From a gamma proteobacterium endosymbiont of Lamellibrachia anaximandri (GTDB lineage Bacteria > Pseudomonadota > Gammaproteobacteria > Chromatiales > Chromatiaceae): a stretch of 64,000 nt of DNA. Positions 23,744-34,460 of the stretch are shown here, one piece after another. The stretch covers positions 20,500 to 84,499 of the forward strand of contig JAESPD010000011.1 of the NCBI GenBank assembly GCA_016756855.1, given 5' to 3'. The notes under the pieces are model-generated. The model was not told the DNA's origin and made no database searches. It worked only from the letters and a program-made list of their open reading frames with translations. A program made the position numbers and the translations under genes. The number at the start of each line of letters is the position of its first letter. The first letter of the stretch is position 1.

Positions 23744-26104
23744 ATGACTCAGGATTCCATGGTAACCATCGAGATTAACGGCCAGGAGCTGAAAGCAAAG
23801 GCCGGGGCCATGCTCATCGAAGTGACCGATGAGGCGGGTATCAATATCCCCCGTTTCTGCTACCACAAAAAACTCTCAATCTCCGCCAGCTGTCGTCAGT
23901 GCCTCGTCGAAGTGAAAAATGCGCCCAAGCCGCTGCCCGCCTGCGCCACGCCGGTGATGGAGGGCATGAAGGTGTTTACCCGCTCACCGCTGGCGCTTGC
24001 CGCACAGAAAGGCACTATGGAGTTCCTGCTCATCAATCATCCGCTTGATTGCCCGATCTGTGATCAGGGCGGCGAGTGTGAGCTGCAGGATGTGGCTGTG
24101 TCCTGTGGCAGCGATGTCTCCCGTTTTGTGGAAGGCAAACGCGTGGTGCCTGCAAAGAACATCGGTCCGCTTATTGCCACCGAGATGACCCGCTGCATCC
24201 ACTGTACTCGCTGCATCCGATTCGGTGAGGAGATCGCCGGCATCCGGGAGATGGGCGCTACAGGCCGTGGTGAACACATGGTGATTGGCACCTACGTTGA
24301 AAAGAGCATCGACTCCGAGCTTTCAGGCAATATCATAGATCTCTGCCCGGTGGGGGCTTTGACCTCCAAGCCATTTCGTTTCCAGGCACGTGCCTGGGAG
24401 TTGACCCAAGTCGAGGGTGTGGCGCCACACGACTCCGTCGGCTCCAATCTGCATCTCCACCTGCGCGGTAACAAGGTAATGCGGGTAGCGCCCAAGGACA
24501 ATGAGTCGATCAATGAGTGCTGGATCTCCGACCGTGACCGTTTCAGCTATCAGGGTCTCTACAGCGATGACCGTCTGACCGTACCGAAGATCAAGCAGAA
24601 CGGTGAATGGCAGGATGTGGCCTGGGAAGTGGCGCTGGATATGGCAGCCGCTGGGCTGCAGGAGATCGGTGAAGGGGAGCAGATCGCCTCTTTGGTATCT
24701 CCTTCGTCTACCCTCGAAGAGCTCTACCTTGCACAAAAGGTGACTCGGGGGCTGGGCAGCAACAATATTGACTGCCGTCTTCGCCAGGGCGACTTCCGTT
24801 TGGATGGCGCAGAACCGGCCTTCAGCTGGCTCGGTTTGCAGATAACTGAGATAGAGGATTTGAATGCGGCGCTGCTGGTGGGCTCCAATACCCGCAAGGA
24901 GCAGCCGATCCTGGCGCACAATCTGCGCAAGGCTGCAGTGAGTGGTGCCAAGGTGCATTTCATCAATCCGCTGCAGTTGGAACTGAACTATGCTGCCAGC
25001 CAGCAGGTAACCACCCCTGCGGGTATGGTGCAAAGTCTGGCCGCTGTTGCCAAGGCATTGGGCGCGACGGGTGAGGGGGCTGCGGCCAAGGCCATCGATA
25101 AAGTGGTTGCTGACGATGATGCCAAAGCCATTGCAAGCGCCATGAAAGATGCGGATAACGCAGCAGTGATGCTGGGAAATATCGCGGCGGCCCATCCCGA
25201 CTACTCAATACTCTGTGTGCTGGCATCGGCGGTAGCAAACGCGAGTGGCGCGACATTGGGTTTTCTTGCAGAAGCTGCCAACAGTGTCGGCGCCCGTCTC
25301 GCCGGCGCATTGCCCCATCTTCTCCCAGGTGCCAAGGCGGCAACTGAGAAAGGGCTGGATGTCATGAAGTTGCAGAAACTGCCCCGTAAGGGTTATCTGC
25401 TGCTTGGGGCCGAGCCTGGTTATGACTTCTGGGATGCAGGTTTGACCCAGAGTGCGCTGGAGAGCGCGGATCTGGTGGTTGCGCTGAATACCCATACATC
25501 CCCCGCCTTGGAAGCTGCTGCCGACATTCTATTGCCGATCGCCGCATTTGCGGAGACTTCCGGCACCTATGTCAATACCGCAGGTGAGTGGCAGAGCTTC
25601 CGCGGCGCGGTAAAACCGCTGGGCGAAGCCAGGCCGGCATGGAAAGTTCTGCGGGTGCTGGGTAACCTCCTGGATCAGAAGGACTGCGAATATACCTCAT
25701 CTGAGCAGGTTCGTGATGAACTGGCTTCGCTCTGTGAGGGTGTGGTGCCGGACAACAGTATTGGAAAGGCAGAGAGCGCGGATCTGCAGAGTGCCGTCGA
25801 TGGCCTGATCAGGATTGGCGATGTGCCGCTCTACGCGCTCGATAGTCTGGTGCGCAGGGCAAGTGCGCTGCAGCAGACTAAAGATGCGGCTCCCGCTGCG
25901 ATCTGCATCAATGCGGAGGAGGCCAAAAAAGCGGGCCTTGCTGATTGCGACTCCGCAGTGGTGACGCAGGATGGCAGAGAAGCCACACTGCCGGTTTCGA
26001 TCGACGCAAATATTCCGGACGGTTGCGTCCGAATCTCTGCCGGACTGGCCGGCACCGAGACTCTCGGTGCGCAGTTTGGCGAAGTGACCCTGGAGAAGGC
26101 GTAA
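23744..26104 (+). CDS. nuoG: NADH-quinone oxidoreductase subunit G
   Basis: Large subunit of the NADH module, 786 residues. The N-terminal ferredoxin-like domain has ligands for the [2Fe-2S] cluster N1b ([15 protein letters not shown]). Cluster N5 is bound by the HxxxCxxCxxxxxC motif in [18 protein letters not shown], and cluster N4 by CIHCTRC with the later CPVGAL. The molybdopterin-oxidoreductase-like domain follows without a cofactor role. The region of about 440-560 is rich in alanine and poorly conserved. It is shorter than E. coli NuoG (about 908). Confidence 0.96.
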   Translation: MTQDSMVTIEINGQELKAKAGAMLIEVTDEAGINIPRFCYHKKLSISASCRQCLVEVKNAPKPLPACATPVMEGMKVFTRSPLALAAQKGTMEFLLINHPLDCPICDQGGECELQDVAVSCGSDVSRFVEGKRVVPAKNIGPLIATEMTRCIHCTRCIRFGEEIAGIREMGATGRGEHMVIGTYVEKSIDSELSGNIIDLCPVGALTSKPFRFQARAWELTQVEGVAPHDSVGSNLHLHLRGNKVMRVAPKDNESINECWISDRDRFSYQGLYSDDRLTVPKIKQNGEWQDVAWEVALDMAAAGLQEIGEGEQIASLVSPSSTLEELYLAQKVTRGLGSNNIDCRLRQGDFRLDGAEPAFSWLGLQITEIEDLNAALLVGSNTRKEQPILAHNLRKAAVSGAKVHFINPLQLELNYAASQQVTTPAGMVQSLAAVAKALGATGEGAAAKAIDKVVADDDAKAIASAMKDADNAAVMLGNIAAAHPDYSILCVLASAVANASGATLGFLAEAANSVGARLAGALPHLLPGAKAATEKGLDVMKLQKLPRKGYLLLGAEPGYDFWDAGLTQSALESADLVVALNTHTSPALEAAADILLPIAAFAETSGTYVNTAGEWQSFRGAVKPLGEARPAWKVLRVLGNLLDQKDCEYTSSEQVRDELASLCEGVVPDNSIGKAESADLQSAVDGLIRIGDVPLYALDSLVRRASALQQTKDAAPAAICINAEEAKKAGLADCDSAVVTQDGREATLPVSIDANIPDGCVRISAGLAGTETLGAQFGEVTLEKA

Positions 26105-26108
26105 ACCG

Positions 26109-27164
26109 ATGGATTTTTTTATCAGCATCTGGGAAGCCCTGCCACTTGGGTTACAGACTCTGATCTGGACCCTCCTCAAGATCATCGCCATCGTGGCGCC
26201 GGTGATGGTTTGCGTGGCCTATTTTACCTACGCCGAGCGTAAGATTATCGGCTATATGCAAGTGCGCGTCGGCCCCAACCGGGTTGGTCCGAAGGGTTGG
26301 CTGCAACCCATTGCAGATGCGGTCAAGCTGATGTTCAAAGAGATCGTGATCCCGACCAGCGCGAACAAGGTGCTGTTCCTGATCGCGCCAACGCTGGTCT
26401 TGGGTCCGGCACTGGCGGCCTGGGCGGTATTTCCATTCAATGAAGAGCTGGTGCTGGCGGATATCAACGCCGGACTTCTCTATATCCTGGCGCTGACCTC
26501 GGTAGGTGTATATGGGGTCATCATCGCTGGTTGGGCCTCCAATTCGAAATACGCCTTTCTTGGCGCCATGCGCTCTGCAGCGCAGATCGTTGCCTATGAG
26601 ATCGCCATGGGTTTTGCCCTGGTGGGCGTGTTGGTCGCAGCGGGAAGTTTGAATCTGGGCGACATCGTCAGAGCCCAGCAGGGCGGACTCTTCTCCTGGT
26701 TCTGGTTGCCGTTACTGCCGCTGTTCGGTGTCTATGTGATCTCCGGTGTGGCCGAGACCAATCGCGCCCCTTTTGATGTGGCGGAGGGTGAATCTGAGAT
26801 CGTCGCAGGTTTCCATGTCGACTATTCTGGCATGACCTTCGCGGTCTTCTTCCTTGCGGAGTATGCCAACATCATCCTGATCTCTGCGTTGACCGCGGTG
26901 CTGTTCCTGGGTGGCTGGTTGTCTCCTTTCGAAGGCTGGCCCGTCCTTGGGCCCCTGTTTGACTGGGTGCCGGGTTTTGTCTGGCTGGTGATGAAGACGG
27001 CGCTGTTCGGTTTTATGTTCCTCTGGTTGCGCGCCACATTCCCCCGCTATCGTTATGATCAGATCATGCGTCTCGGATGGAAGGTGTTCATACCCATTAC
27101 CATTGTTTGGATTGCCGTAGTGGGCCTTGCTGTGGTCTATCAGCTCCCTTGGTGGTTCGATTGA
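26109..27164 (+). CDS. nuoH: NADH-quinone oxidoreductase subunit H
   Basis: Membrane subunit of 351 residues with about eight transmembrane helices that closes the quinone chamber. Conserved features are the loop [23 protein letters not shown] (shown here in one phrase only for its ERK and GPNRVGP cores), the acidic loop [20 protein letters not shown] and the [11 protein letters not shown] segment. It starts 4 bp after nuoG. Confidence 0.96.
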   Translation: MDFFISIWEALPLGLQTLIWTLLKIIAIVAPVMVCVAYFTYAERKIIGYMQVRVGPNRVGPKGWLQPIADAVKLMFKEIVIPTSANKVLFLIAPTLVLGPALAAWAVFPFNEELVLADINAGLLYILALTSVGVYGVIIAGWASNSKYAFLGAMRSAAQIVAYEIAMGFALVGVLVAAGSLNLGDIVRAQQGGLFSWFWLPLLPLFGVYVISGVAETNRAPFDVAEGESEIVAGFHVDYSGMTFAVFFLAEYANIILISALTAVLFLGGWLSPFEGWPVLGPLFDWVPGFVWLVMKTALFGFMFLWLRATFPRYRYDQIMRLGWKVFIPITIVWIAVVGLAVVYQLPWWFD

Positions 27165-27177
27165 GAGGCTCTGACGC

Positions 27178-27666
27178 ATGAACGCCCTGACCAACTATTT
27201 CAAGAGCCTGTTCCTGTTGGAATTGTTCCGTGGGCTTAGCGTGACTGGCAGATACCTGTTCAAGCGCAAGTTCACAGTTATGTACCCGGAAGAGAAGGCG
27301 CCGGTTTCGCCGCGCTTCCGTGGTCTGCATGCACAACGCCGCTATCCGAATGGGGAAGAGCGCTGCATCGCCTGTAAACTGTGCGAAGCAACCTGCCCGG
27401 CGTTGGCAATCACTATTGAGGCGGAGCCTCGTGACGACGGTTCCCGCCGGACTACGCGCTACGACATCGATCTTTTCAAGTGTATCTTCTGCGGCTACTG
27501 TCAGGAGTCCTGTCCCGTGGATGCAATTGTCGAGACACGACTCTACGAGTACCACTTCGAGAATCGTGAAGACAGCCTGATGACCAAGGCAAAATTACTG
27601 GCGATGGGGGATAAATACGAATCCCAAATTGCCGCTGACCTTGATGCACAGGCGAAGCATCGCTGA
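27178..27666 (+). CDS. nuoI: NADH-quinone oxidoreductase subunit I
   Basis: Ferredoxin-like subunit of 162 residues with two [4Fe-4S] clusters (N6a and N6b), bound by [12 protein letters not shown] and [12 protein letters not shown]. It relays electrons from NuoG to NuoB. An amphipathic N-terminal segment ([17 protein letters not shown]) lies against the membrane. It starts 13 bp after nuoH. Confidence 0.97.
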   Translation: MNALTNYFKSLFLLELFRGLSVTGRYLFKRKFTVMYPEEKAPVSPRFRGLHAQRRYPNGEERCIACKLCEATCPALAITIEAEPRDDGSRRTTRYDIDLFKCIFCGYCQESCPVDAIVETRLYEYHFENREDSLMTKAKLLAMGDKYESQIAADLDAQAKHR

Positions 27667-27701
27667 TTTGGATAAAACAGGCTAACTGGCTGGAAAACCT
27701 G

Positions 27702-28304
27702 ATGACTTTCGAAAAGTTTATCTTCTATGTGCTGGCATTCGTGCTGATTGCCGCCGCAAGCATGGTGATTACACGGCGTAATCCCGTGCATGCTGCGCTG
27801 TTCCTCATCCTGGCTTTTGTCGCCAGCAGCGGGATCTGGCTACTGGCGGAAGCGGAATTCCTGGCCATTACACTGGTACTGGTCTATGTCGGAGCGGTGA
27901 TGGTGCTGTTTCTCTTCGTGCTGATGATGCTCGATATCGATGTGGCAACGCTCCGAGCCGGTTTTATGAAGATGCTGCCGCTGGGTGTGCTGATGATGCT
28001 TGCCATGGTGGCGGAGCTGGTGTTCGTGGTCGGGCCGCACAACTTTGGGCTGGATGAATTTGCTGCACCGGCCCGACACGCTGCTGATTACAGCAATACC
28101 GCAGAGTTGGGCAGTGTGCTCTATACCGTCTACATGTTTCCCTTCGAGATCGCTGCGGTGATCCTGTTGGTTGCAATTATTGCTGCTATTGGTCTGAGCA
28201 TGCGCAAACGTCCGGAAACGAAATATCAGAATCCCACTGAACAGGTGGCGGTCAAGCGTGCTGATCGGGTACGCATGGTCAAAATGGATGTGGAAAAGGG
28301 TTAG
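27702..28304 (+). CDS. nuoJ: NADH-quinone oxidoreductase subunit J
   Basis: Membrane subunit of 200 residues with five predicted helices. The third-helix motif [17 protein letters not shown] includes the pi-bulge region involved in coupling electron transfer to proton pumping. The C-terminus is basic and cytoplasmic. It sits 35 bp after nuoI and 11 bp before nuoK. Confidence 0.95.
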   Translation: MTFEKFIFYVLAFVLIAAASMVITRRNPVHAALFLILAFVASSGIWLLAEAEFLAITLVLVYVGAVMVLFLFVLMMLDIDVATLRAGFMKMLPLGVLMMLAMVAELVFVVGPHNFGLDEFAAPARHAADYSNTAELGSVLYTVYMFPFEIAAVILLVAIIAAIGLSMRKRPETKYQNPTEQVAVKRADRVRMVKMDVEKG

Positions 28305-28315
28305 GGGCCGGGATT

Positions 28316-28621
28316 ATGATTGCACTTTCAGACTACCTCATACTCGGCGCGATCCTGTTTTCGCTGAGCATCGTCGGCATCTTTATCAACCGCAAAAACC
28401 TCATCGTACTTATGATGTGTGTTGAGTTGATGTTGCTTGCGGTCAATATGAATTTTATTGCCTTTTCACATTTTCTTGGGGATACGACTGGGCAGGTCTT
28501 TGTCTTTTTTATCATGACGGTTGCGGCGGCAGAAGCAGCAATCGGCCTGGCGATTCTGGTGGTGCTGTTCCGCAGCCGCCGCTCGATCAATGTTGAAGAT
28601 CTGGATAGCCTGAAGGGTTAA
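28316..28621 (+). CDS. nuoK: NADH-quinone oxidoreductase subunit K
   Basis: Membrane subunit of 101 residues with three helices, related to MrpC antiporter subunits. Two intramembrane glutamates, important for proton transfer in the family, lie in [11 protein letters not shown] and [11 protein letters not shown]. Length and motifs equal the family standard. The ATG follows GGGGCCGGG, a modest ribosome site. Confidence 0.96.
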   Translation: MIALSDYLILGAILFSLSIVGIFINRKNLIVLMMCVELMLLAVNMNFIAFSHFLGDTTGQVFVFFIMTVAAAEAAIGLAILVVLFRSRRSINVEDLDSLKG

Positions 28622-28676
28622 GTCCCGCCTGGTTCTCAAGGTCTATTACTGCGAACTAATTTAAAGAACGACGATC

Positions 28677-30665
28677 ATGGAAAAACTCTACCTCGTCATA
28701 GTGTTGGCTCCACTCTTGGGCGCTATTGTTGCCGGCTTCTTCGGCAGCCGAATAGGCCGTAAGGGGGCACACTGGGTGACCAGCGGCGGTGTCGGTCTCT
28801 CGACACTGCTCTCGCTGTTTGTGCTCAAACGCTTTATGTTCGATGGCGAGCAGGTCTTTAATGGCTCCATCTACACCTGGATGGTGAGCGACGGACTGAC
28901 CATGGAAGTCGGTTTTCTGGTTGACCAGCTGACAGCAGTGATGATCAGCGTGGTGACTTTCGTCTCCTTCTGCGTGCACATCTATACCATTGGATATATG
29001 GCGCACGATGAAGAGAACTGGCCGAGTAACAGTCTGGCCGGCGTCAACAGCTACCAGCGTTTCTTCAGTTATATTTCGTTATTCACCTTCTCCATGCTGA
29101 TGCTGGTGATGGCCAACAACTTCATGCAGCTCTTCTTCGGTTGGGAAGCGGTGGGTCTGGTCTCATACCTGTTGATCGGCTTCTGGTCGGTTCGTCCCAC
29201 CGCGGTGTTCGCCAACCTCAAGGCCTTTCTGGTCAACCGGGTGGGTGATTTCGGTTTCATCCTGGGTATTGCTGCTGTAGCGATGTATTTCGGCAGCATC
29301 GACTATGCCGAGGTTTTCGCCAAGGCCCCCGCGCTGGCTGATACCCAGATCACCGTCTGGGGCGACAGCAGCTGGTCTCTGATGACGGTCATCTGCATTC
29401 TTCTGTTCATTGGCGCAATGGGTAAATCGGCGCAGGTGCCGCTGCATGTCTGGCTGCCCGACTCTATGGAAGGTCCGACGCCGATCTCAGCGCTCATCCA
29501 TGCCGCAACCATGGTTACCGCCGGTATCTTCATGGTTGCGAGGATGTCGCCGCTCTACGAATTCTCCGAGACCGCATTGAGTTTCGTGCTGATAATCGGT
29601 GCGACTACTGCGTTATTTACCGGCCTGATCGGCATCGTGCAGAACGACATCAAACGCGTCGTTGCCTACTCCACGCTCTCCCAGCTCGGCTACATGATGG
29701 TGGCATTGGGTGCTTCTGCCTACGCAGCAGGCATCTTCCATCTGATGACACATGCCTTTTTCAAGGCGCTGCTCTTCCTGGCGGCGGGTTCCGTTATCAT
29801 CGGTATGCACCATAACCAGGATATTCGCAAAATGGGCGGTATCCGGAAATATATGCCCATCACCTACTGGACCTCCCTGATTGGTTCGCTGGCCCTGATC
29901 GGCTTTCCGGGTTTCTCCGGGTTCTTCTCCAAGGATGCGATCATCGAGGCAGTACACCACTCCGATATTGTGGGTTCCACCTACGCCTATGTGCTGGTGG
30001 TTGCGGGTGTTTTTGTTACCGCGCTCTACAGCTTTCGAATGTTCTTCCTGGTTTTTCATGGCGAAGGTCCCCGTGATGCCCATGCCAAGGAGCATATTCA
30101 TGAGACACCCAAGGTAGTTACCATTCCGCTGATTCTGTTGGCGATACCCTCGATCTTTTTGGGTTACCTGACCATCGGGCCTATGCTCTTCGGTGACTGG
30201 TTCGACGGCGTACTATTCGTGTTGCCGGAACATGCCGGGTTGGCGGAGATGGGTGAACATTTTCATGGTGCGGCAGGTTTTATCCTGCACGGTATGATGG
30301 GGCTGCCGTTCTATCTGGCAATGGGTGGTCTCGCCGTGGCCTGGTATATCTATATGAAGAATCCGTCGATTGCCGACAGGATCAAGTCGATGGCAAGCCC
30401 TGTCTATAACATGCTTGACAAGAAATACTGGTTCGACGAAGCCTACCAGTTGGTATTTGCCGGCGGAAGCCGTGGGCTGGGCAAGATACTCTGGATGGTG
30501 GGCGATCGAGGCCTGATTGATGGACTGGCTGTGAACGGCTCCGCACGTACTGTCGGTTGGCTGGCGGGTATTGTTCGCCATGTGCAGACCGGTTACCTCT
30601 ATCACTACGCCATTGCGATGATTCTGGGTCTGCTCTTGATGCTGACCTGGTTTGTGGTTGCCTAA
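28677..30665 (+). CDS. nuoL: NADH-quinone oxidoreductase subunit L
   Basis: Antiporter-like proton-pumping subunit of 662 residues at the far end of the membrane arm. Conserved charged residues lie in FFGWEAVGLVSYLLIGFW (the key Glu) and GAMGKSAQVPLHVWLPDSMEGPTP (the key Lys and the broken helix), the latter over two phrases here. About fourteen core helices are followed by a C-terminal extension with the lateral amphipathic helix and a last membrane anchor (about 640-660). Confidence 0.97.
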   Translation: MEKLYLVIVLAPLLGAIVAGFFGSRIGRKGAHWVTSGGVGLSTLLSLFVLKRFMFDGEQVFNGSIYTWMVSDGLTMEVGFLVDQLTAVMISVVTFVSFCVHIYTIGYMAHDEENWPSNSLAGVNSYQRFFSYISLFTFSMLMLVMANNFMQLFFGWEAVGLVSYLLIGFWSVRPTAVFANLKAFLVNRVGDFGFILGIAAVAMYFGSIDYAEVFAKAPALADTQITVWGDSSWSLMTVICILLFIGAMGKSAQVPLHVWLPDSMEGPTPISALIHAATMVTAGIFMVARMSPLYEFSETALSFVLIIGATTALFTGLIGIVQNDIKRVVAYSTLSQLGYMMVALGASAYAAGIFHLMTHAFFKALLFLAAGSVIIGMHHNQDIRKMGGIRKYMPITYWTSLIGSLALIGFPGFSGFFSKDAIIEAVHHSDIVGSTYAYVLVVAGVFVTALYSFRMFFLVFHGEGPRDAHAKEHIHETPKVVTIPLILLAIPSIFLGYLTIGPMLFGDWFDGVLFVLPEHAGLAEMGEHFHGAAGFILHGMMGLPFYLAMGGLAVAWYIYMKNPSIADRIKSMASPVYNMLDKKYWFDEAYQLVFAGGSRGLGKILWMVGDRGLIDGLAVNGSARTVGWLAGIVRHVQTGYLYHYAIAMILGLLLMLTWFVVA

Positions 30666-30683
30666 GAAGGAAGGACGTATAGC

Positions 30684-32204
30684 ATGATTGCCGATTGGCC
30701 CATCCTCAGCCTGACCATCTGGCTTCCGATTATCGGCGGGATAATGGTGCTCGCCAGTGGTGACAGGGAGCCCAATGCGACCCGTTGGACAGCGCTCATT
30801 GTTGCTGCTCTTACCTTTGTTTCGAGTCTGCCGCTCTGGTTTGGCTTTGACAGCGGCACTGCGGCGATGCAGTTTGTCGAACGGGCCTCCTGGATCTCCC
30901 AGTTCAAGATCGAGTACTATCTGGGTGTTGACGGCATCTCCATGCCGCTGATTATTTTGACTACCTTTATCACGCCGTTGGTGATCATCGCCGGCTGGGA
31001 AGTGATCAAATACAGGCCCTCTCAATACATGGCGGCCTTTCTCATTATGGAAGGCGTCATGGTAGGCGTGTTTTCCTCTCTGGATGCCATGCTTTTCTAT
31101 GTCTTCTGGGAGGCGATGCTGATTCCGATGTTCATCATCATCGGCGTCTGGGGTGGTCCCAACCGGGTCTACGCGACCATCAAGTTCTTCCTCTATACCT
31201 TCTTCGGATCGGTCTTCATGCTGGTCGCGCTGATCTACATGTTCTTCCAGTCCGGAAGTTTCGACATTCTTGAATTTCATGGGCTGAAATTAACCCTGAC
31301 GGAACAGATCCTGATCTTTATCGCTTTCCTGATGGCGTTTGCCGTAAAGGTTCCCATGTGGCCGGTACATACCTGGTTGCCGGACGCTCACGTTGAGGCG
31401 CCTACCGGCGGCTCTGTCATCCTGGCTGCGATCATGCTGAAGATCGGCGGTTACGGTTTTCTCCGCTTCAGTCTGCCGATTACGCCGGATGCAAGTCACA
31501 GCCTCGACTGGCTGATCATCAGCATGTCTTTGATCGCAGTCGTCTACATCGGCTTTGTGGCGTTGGCTCAGCAGGATATGAAAAAGCTGATAGCCTATTC
31601 ATCGATTGCACACATGGGTTTTGTCACTCTCGGTTTTTTCATCGTCTTCATCATCATGAGTGAGTCAGGATCAGGGACGGGAAGTGGCGCCCTGCTGGGC
31701 GTGGAAGGCGGTATGGTGCAGATGGTCTCTCATGGCTTTATCTCTGCAGCAATGTTCCTCTGCGTCGGTGTGCTCTATGATCGGATGCACAGTCGTCAGA
31801 TCGACGACTACGGTGGCGTGGTGCACACCATGCCTGTATTTGCGGCATTCATGGTCTTTTTTGCCATGGCCAATGCAGGTCTGCCTGGCACATCCGGCTT
31901 TGTCGGTGAATTCATGGTGATCCTGGCCAGCTTTCGCGCCGATTTCTGGTATGCGTTCCTGGCGGCAACGACGCTGATTATTGGTGCGGCCTATACTCTC
32001 TGGATGATCAAACGGGTGCTGTTCGGCGATGTGGCGAATGACAATGTCGCCACGCTGGAAGATATGAATTCTCGGGAACTCATCGTGCTGGGGACGCTTG
32101 CTGTGGCTGTCATGGTACTTGGCCTCTGGCCCGCACCTTTGGTTGAGGTGATGGATGCCAGCATTGCAAATCTGCTGCAGCATGTTTCCATCTCGAAGCT
32201 CTGA
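30684..32204 (+). CDS. nuoM: NADH-quinone oxidoreductase subunit M
   Basis: Second antiporter-like proton-pumping subunit, 506 residues with about fourteen helices. The key glutamate lies in FYVFWEAMLIPMFIIIGVWGG, and the lysine-containing segment is AFAVKVPMWPVHTWLPDAH. The GTSGFVGEF motif is also conserved. It starts 18 bp after nuoL. Confidence 0.97.
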   Translation: MIADWPILSLTIWLPIIGGIMVLASGDREPNATRWTALIVAALTFVSSLPLWFGFDSGTAAMQFVERASWISQFKIEYYLGVDGISMPLIILTTFITPLVIIAGWEVIKYRPSQYMAAFLIMEGVMVGVFSSLDAMLFYVFWEAMLIPMFIIIGVWGGPNRVYATIKFFLYTFFGSVFMLVALIYMFFQSGSFDILEFHGLKLTLTEQILIFIAFLMAFAVKVPMWPVHTWLPDAHVEAPTGGSVILAAIMLKIGGYGFLRFSLPITPDASHSLDWLIISMSLIAVVYIGFVALAQQDMKKLIAYSSIAHMGFVTLGFFIVFIIMSESGSGTGSGALLGVEGGMVQMVSHGFISAAMFLCVGVLYDRMHSRQIDDYGGVVHTMPVFAAFMVFFAMANAGLPGTSGFVGEFMVILASFRADFWYAFLAATTLIIGAAYTLWMIKRVLFGDVANDNVATLEDMNSRELIVLGTLAVAVMVLGLWPAPLVEVMDASIANLLQHVSISKL

Positions 32205-32230
32205 ACAGGCAACTTACTCGGTAGCGCTCA

Positions 32231-33685
32231 ATGCATTTTGACTCGTCAATATTGATTCCGGTTCTGCCGGAGATTTTCGTCCTCACCCTGGCGTGTATCG
32301 TGCTGGTGGTCGATCTCTTTTTGAAAGATGAACAGCGCATCATTACTTACGGGATTACTCAGATCGGTCTGGTTTTCGCCGCTGTGATCGCCCTGGCAGT
32401 GGCACAGCCCGACACGCAGGTGGTGTTTGATGGCAGTTACGTACGCGATGCCATGAGCGATGTGTTGAAGGTTGCGATCTACCTGGTCAGCTTCGTAGCC
32501 TTCCTCTATGCCAAGGATTATCTGAAGGACAGGGGGATGTTCAAAGGAGAGTTCTACACCCTTGGACTGTTTGCCGTGCTTGGCATGAGTATCATGGTCT
32601 CCGCCAATAGTTTTCTGGTGATCTATCTGGGCCTGGAACTGCTGGCGCTATCTCTCTACGCACTGGTTGCCTTCAACCGGGATTCGAAGCAGGGCGCGGA
32701 AGCCGCCATGAAGTATTTCGTCCTGGGTGCGCTTGCCTCCGGCATGCTGCTTTACGGCATCTCAATGATCTATGGCGCTACCGGCACCATTCGTTTTGAT
32801 GAATTGAGTACTGCGCTTGCCAGCCCGGATCTGAACAATATGGTCCTGGTGTTCGGTCTCGTTTTTGTGGTCGTCGGCCTGGCGTTCAAGTTTGGCGCGG
32901 TTCCCTTCCACATGTGGGTGCCGGATGTCTATCATGGTGCACCCACCGCCGTTACCCTGTTTATCAGCAGTGCGACAAAAATCGCAGCATTTGCTCTTGC
33001 GGTTCGCCTCCTGAAAGATGGGTTGGGTGAGCTGCAGATGCCAGGTGGCTGGGAGGGTTGGCAGGGCATGTTGATTATCCTGGCGATACTCTCCATGGGT
33101 GTGGGTAATCTGATCGCAGTCGCGCAGACCAACATCAAACGCATGCTCGCGTATTCCACTATTTCTCATGTCGGCTTTATTCTGCTGGGTATACTTGCCG
33201 GTACCCAGGAGGGCTATACCGCAGCAATGTTCTATACCCTGGTTTATGCAATCATGTCGCTGGGCGGTTTTGGCATGGTCATCGCCATGAGTCGTAGGGG
33301 TTTTGAGGCAGAGCGTCTCGACGACTATAAAGGACTGAGTCATCGCAGCCCCTGGTTTGCCGCCATGATGTTGCTATTGATGTTCTCCATGGCCGGTGTG
33401 CCGCCGACAGTGGGTTTCTTTGCAAAGCTGTTTGTACTCGATGCAGTCGTAAGTGTCGATTTGACCTGGGTCGCCTTGGTAGGCGTTTTCTTCTCAATTA
33501 TCGGCGCTTTCTACTACATACGCATCATCAAGCTGATGTATTTCGATAAGCCGCTCGATGATAGTCCTTTGACTGCGGGCCTGGACACCCGGATAGTATT
33601 ATCCCTGAACGGCCTTTCCGTACTGGCGCTGGGTATGTTTCCTGCCGGCCTTCTTTCGATTTGTACTGCGGCGTTTGGGGGTTAG
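32231..33685 (+). CDS. nuoN: NADH-quinone oxidoreductase subunit N
   Basis: Third antiporter-like subunit of the pumping arm, 484 residues with about fourteen helices. Recognisable segments are YLGLELLALSLYALVAF, FKFGAVPFHMWVPDVYHGAP and QTNIKRMLAYSTISHVG. It is the last of the fourteen nuo genes, and a tRNA follows after about 53 bp with no clear terminator between, so the tRNA could be read from the nuo transcript. Confidence 0.97.
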   Translation: MHFDSSILIPVLPEIFVLTLACIVLVVDLFLKDEQRIITYGITQIGLVFAAVIALAVAQPDTQVVFDGSYVRDAMSDVLKVAIYLVSFVAFLYAKDYLKDRGMFKGEFYTLGLFAVLGMSIMVSANSFLVIYLGLELLALSLYALVAFNRDSKQGAEAAMKYFVLGALASGMLLYGISMIYGATGTIRFDELSTALASPDLNNMVLVFGLVFVVVGLAFKFGAVPFHMWVPDVYHGAPTAVTLFISSATKIAAFALAVRLLKDGLGELQMPGGWEGWQGMLIILAILSMGVGNLIAVAQTNIKRMLAYSTISHVGFILLGILAGTQEGYTAAMFYTLVYAIMSLGGFGMVIAMSRRGFEAERLDDYKGLSHRSPWFAAMMLLLMFSMAGVPPTVGFFAKLFVLDAVVSVDLTWVALVGVFFSIIGAFYYIRIIKLMYFDKPLDDSPLTAGLDTRIVLSLNGLSVLALGMFPAGLLSICTAAFGG

Positions 33686-33738
33686 CGAAATTCGTGCTTG
33701 CCAAAACAGGTCAGCCCGGTTAATATTCGCCGCGTTGT

Positions 33739-33815
<77 letters not shown>

Positions 33816-33823
33816 ATTATAAG

Positions 33824-33848
33824 AAACCCCGGCTACCGGGGTTTTTTT
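33824..33848 (+). terminator. Terminator after tRNA-fMet
   Basis: Stem AAACCCCGG with CCGGGGTTT, loop CTA, then more T residues. In E. coli, read-through of similar terminators between metY and rimP supplies part of the nusA operon mRNA. Confidence 0.92.
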
Positions 33849-33949
33849 GTTTCCGGCGTCCAACGTTGCGGTGAAGTGGCAACGGGGGTCCTGACCCGGT
33901 ATCGGGATCGTAACTGACCGATATGTAAGGAAAAGTCGGATTTTTGGAG

Positions 33950-33970
33950 TGGGCCATTGGCCCATTTTTT
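33950..33970 (+). terminator. Hairpin and T-run in the rimP-nusA leader
   Basis: The palindrome TGGGCCATTGGCCCA is followed at once by six T, ending 14 bp before the rimP start. It looks like a short intrinsic terminator or attenuator. NusA regulates its own operon in E. coli through leader terminators, so a similar control is plausible. Confidence 0.6.
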
Positions 33971-33984
33971 GTGCGGTGAGGAAA

Positions 33985-34443
33985 ATGCGTTCTGCCCCTG
34001 AGAATTTGACAAAACTGGTGCGCCAAGAGGTTGACCTGCTTGGTTATGAGCTGGTTGGTGTCGAATTGACCAGCCGGGGTACGGGTGGATTGCTGTTACG
34101 AATCTATATTGATCATGCCGATGGCATCAATGTTGATGATTGTTCCCAGGTGAGTCACCAGGTAAGTGGTGTGCTGGATGTGGAAGACCCGATCAAAGAG
34201 CATTACAGCCTTGAGGTTTCCTCGCCTGGGCTGGACAGGCCGCTGTTCAATGAGGCTGACTTTGATCGTTTCAGTGGGCAGAAGGTGCGTTTGAAGACGC
34301 GTAACAAGATTGAGGGTAGACACCGTTTCATCGGGGAACTGGGTGGAGTGGAGAGTGACGAGGTTCTCATCGTTGATGAGGGAACGTGTTATCACATTCC
34401 TCTGGATGAGATTGATTCGGCGCGGTTGATTCCAGAATTCTGA
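33985..34443 (+). CDS. rimP: Ribosome maturation factor RimP
   Basis: Cytoplasmic factor for 30S subunit maturation, 152 residues. The N-terminal alpha/beta domain contains [23 protein letters not shown], given here as its core, and [11 protein letters not shown], the family signature; the C-terminal part is an SH3-like domain. The ATG at 33985 follows GTGAGGAAA. An upstream GTG at 33949 lies inside the leader hairpin and is rejected. nusA starts 17 bp after the stop. Confidence 0.95.
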   Translation: MRSAPENLTKLVRQEVDLLGYELVGVELTSRGTGGLLLRIYIDHADGINVDDCSQVSHQVSGVLDVEDPIKEHYSLEVSSPGLDRPLFNEADFDRFSGQKVRLKTRNKIEGRHRFIGELGGVESDEVLIVDEGTCYHIPLDEIDSARLIPEF

Positions 34444-34460
34444 ATTGGGAAACAACAGAG

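Noticed and set aside
33949..33984. Upstream GTG start for rimP
   Set aside because: The added codons fall in the leader hairpin and T-run, and the ATG at 33985 has a better ribosome site and fits the family.
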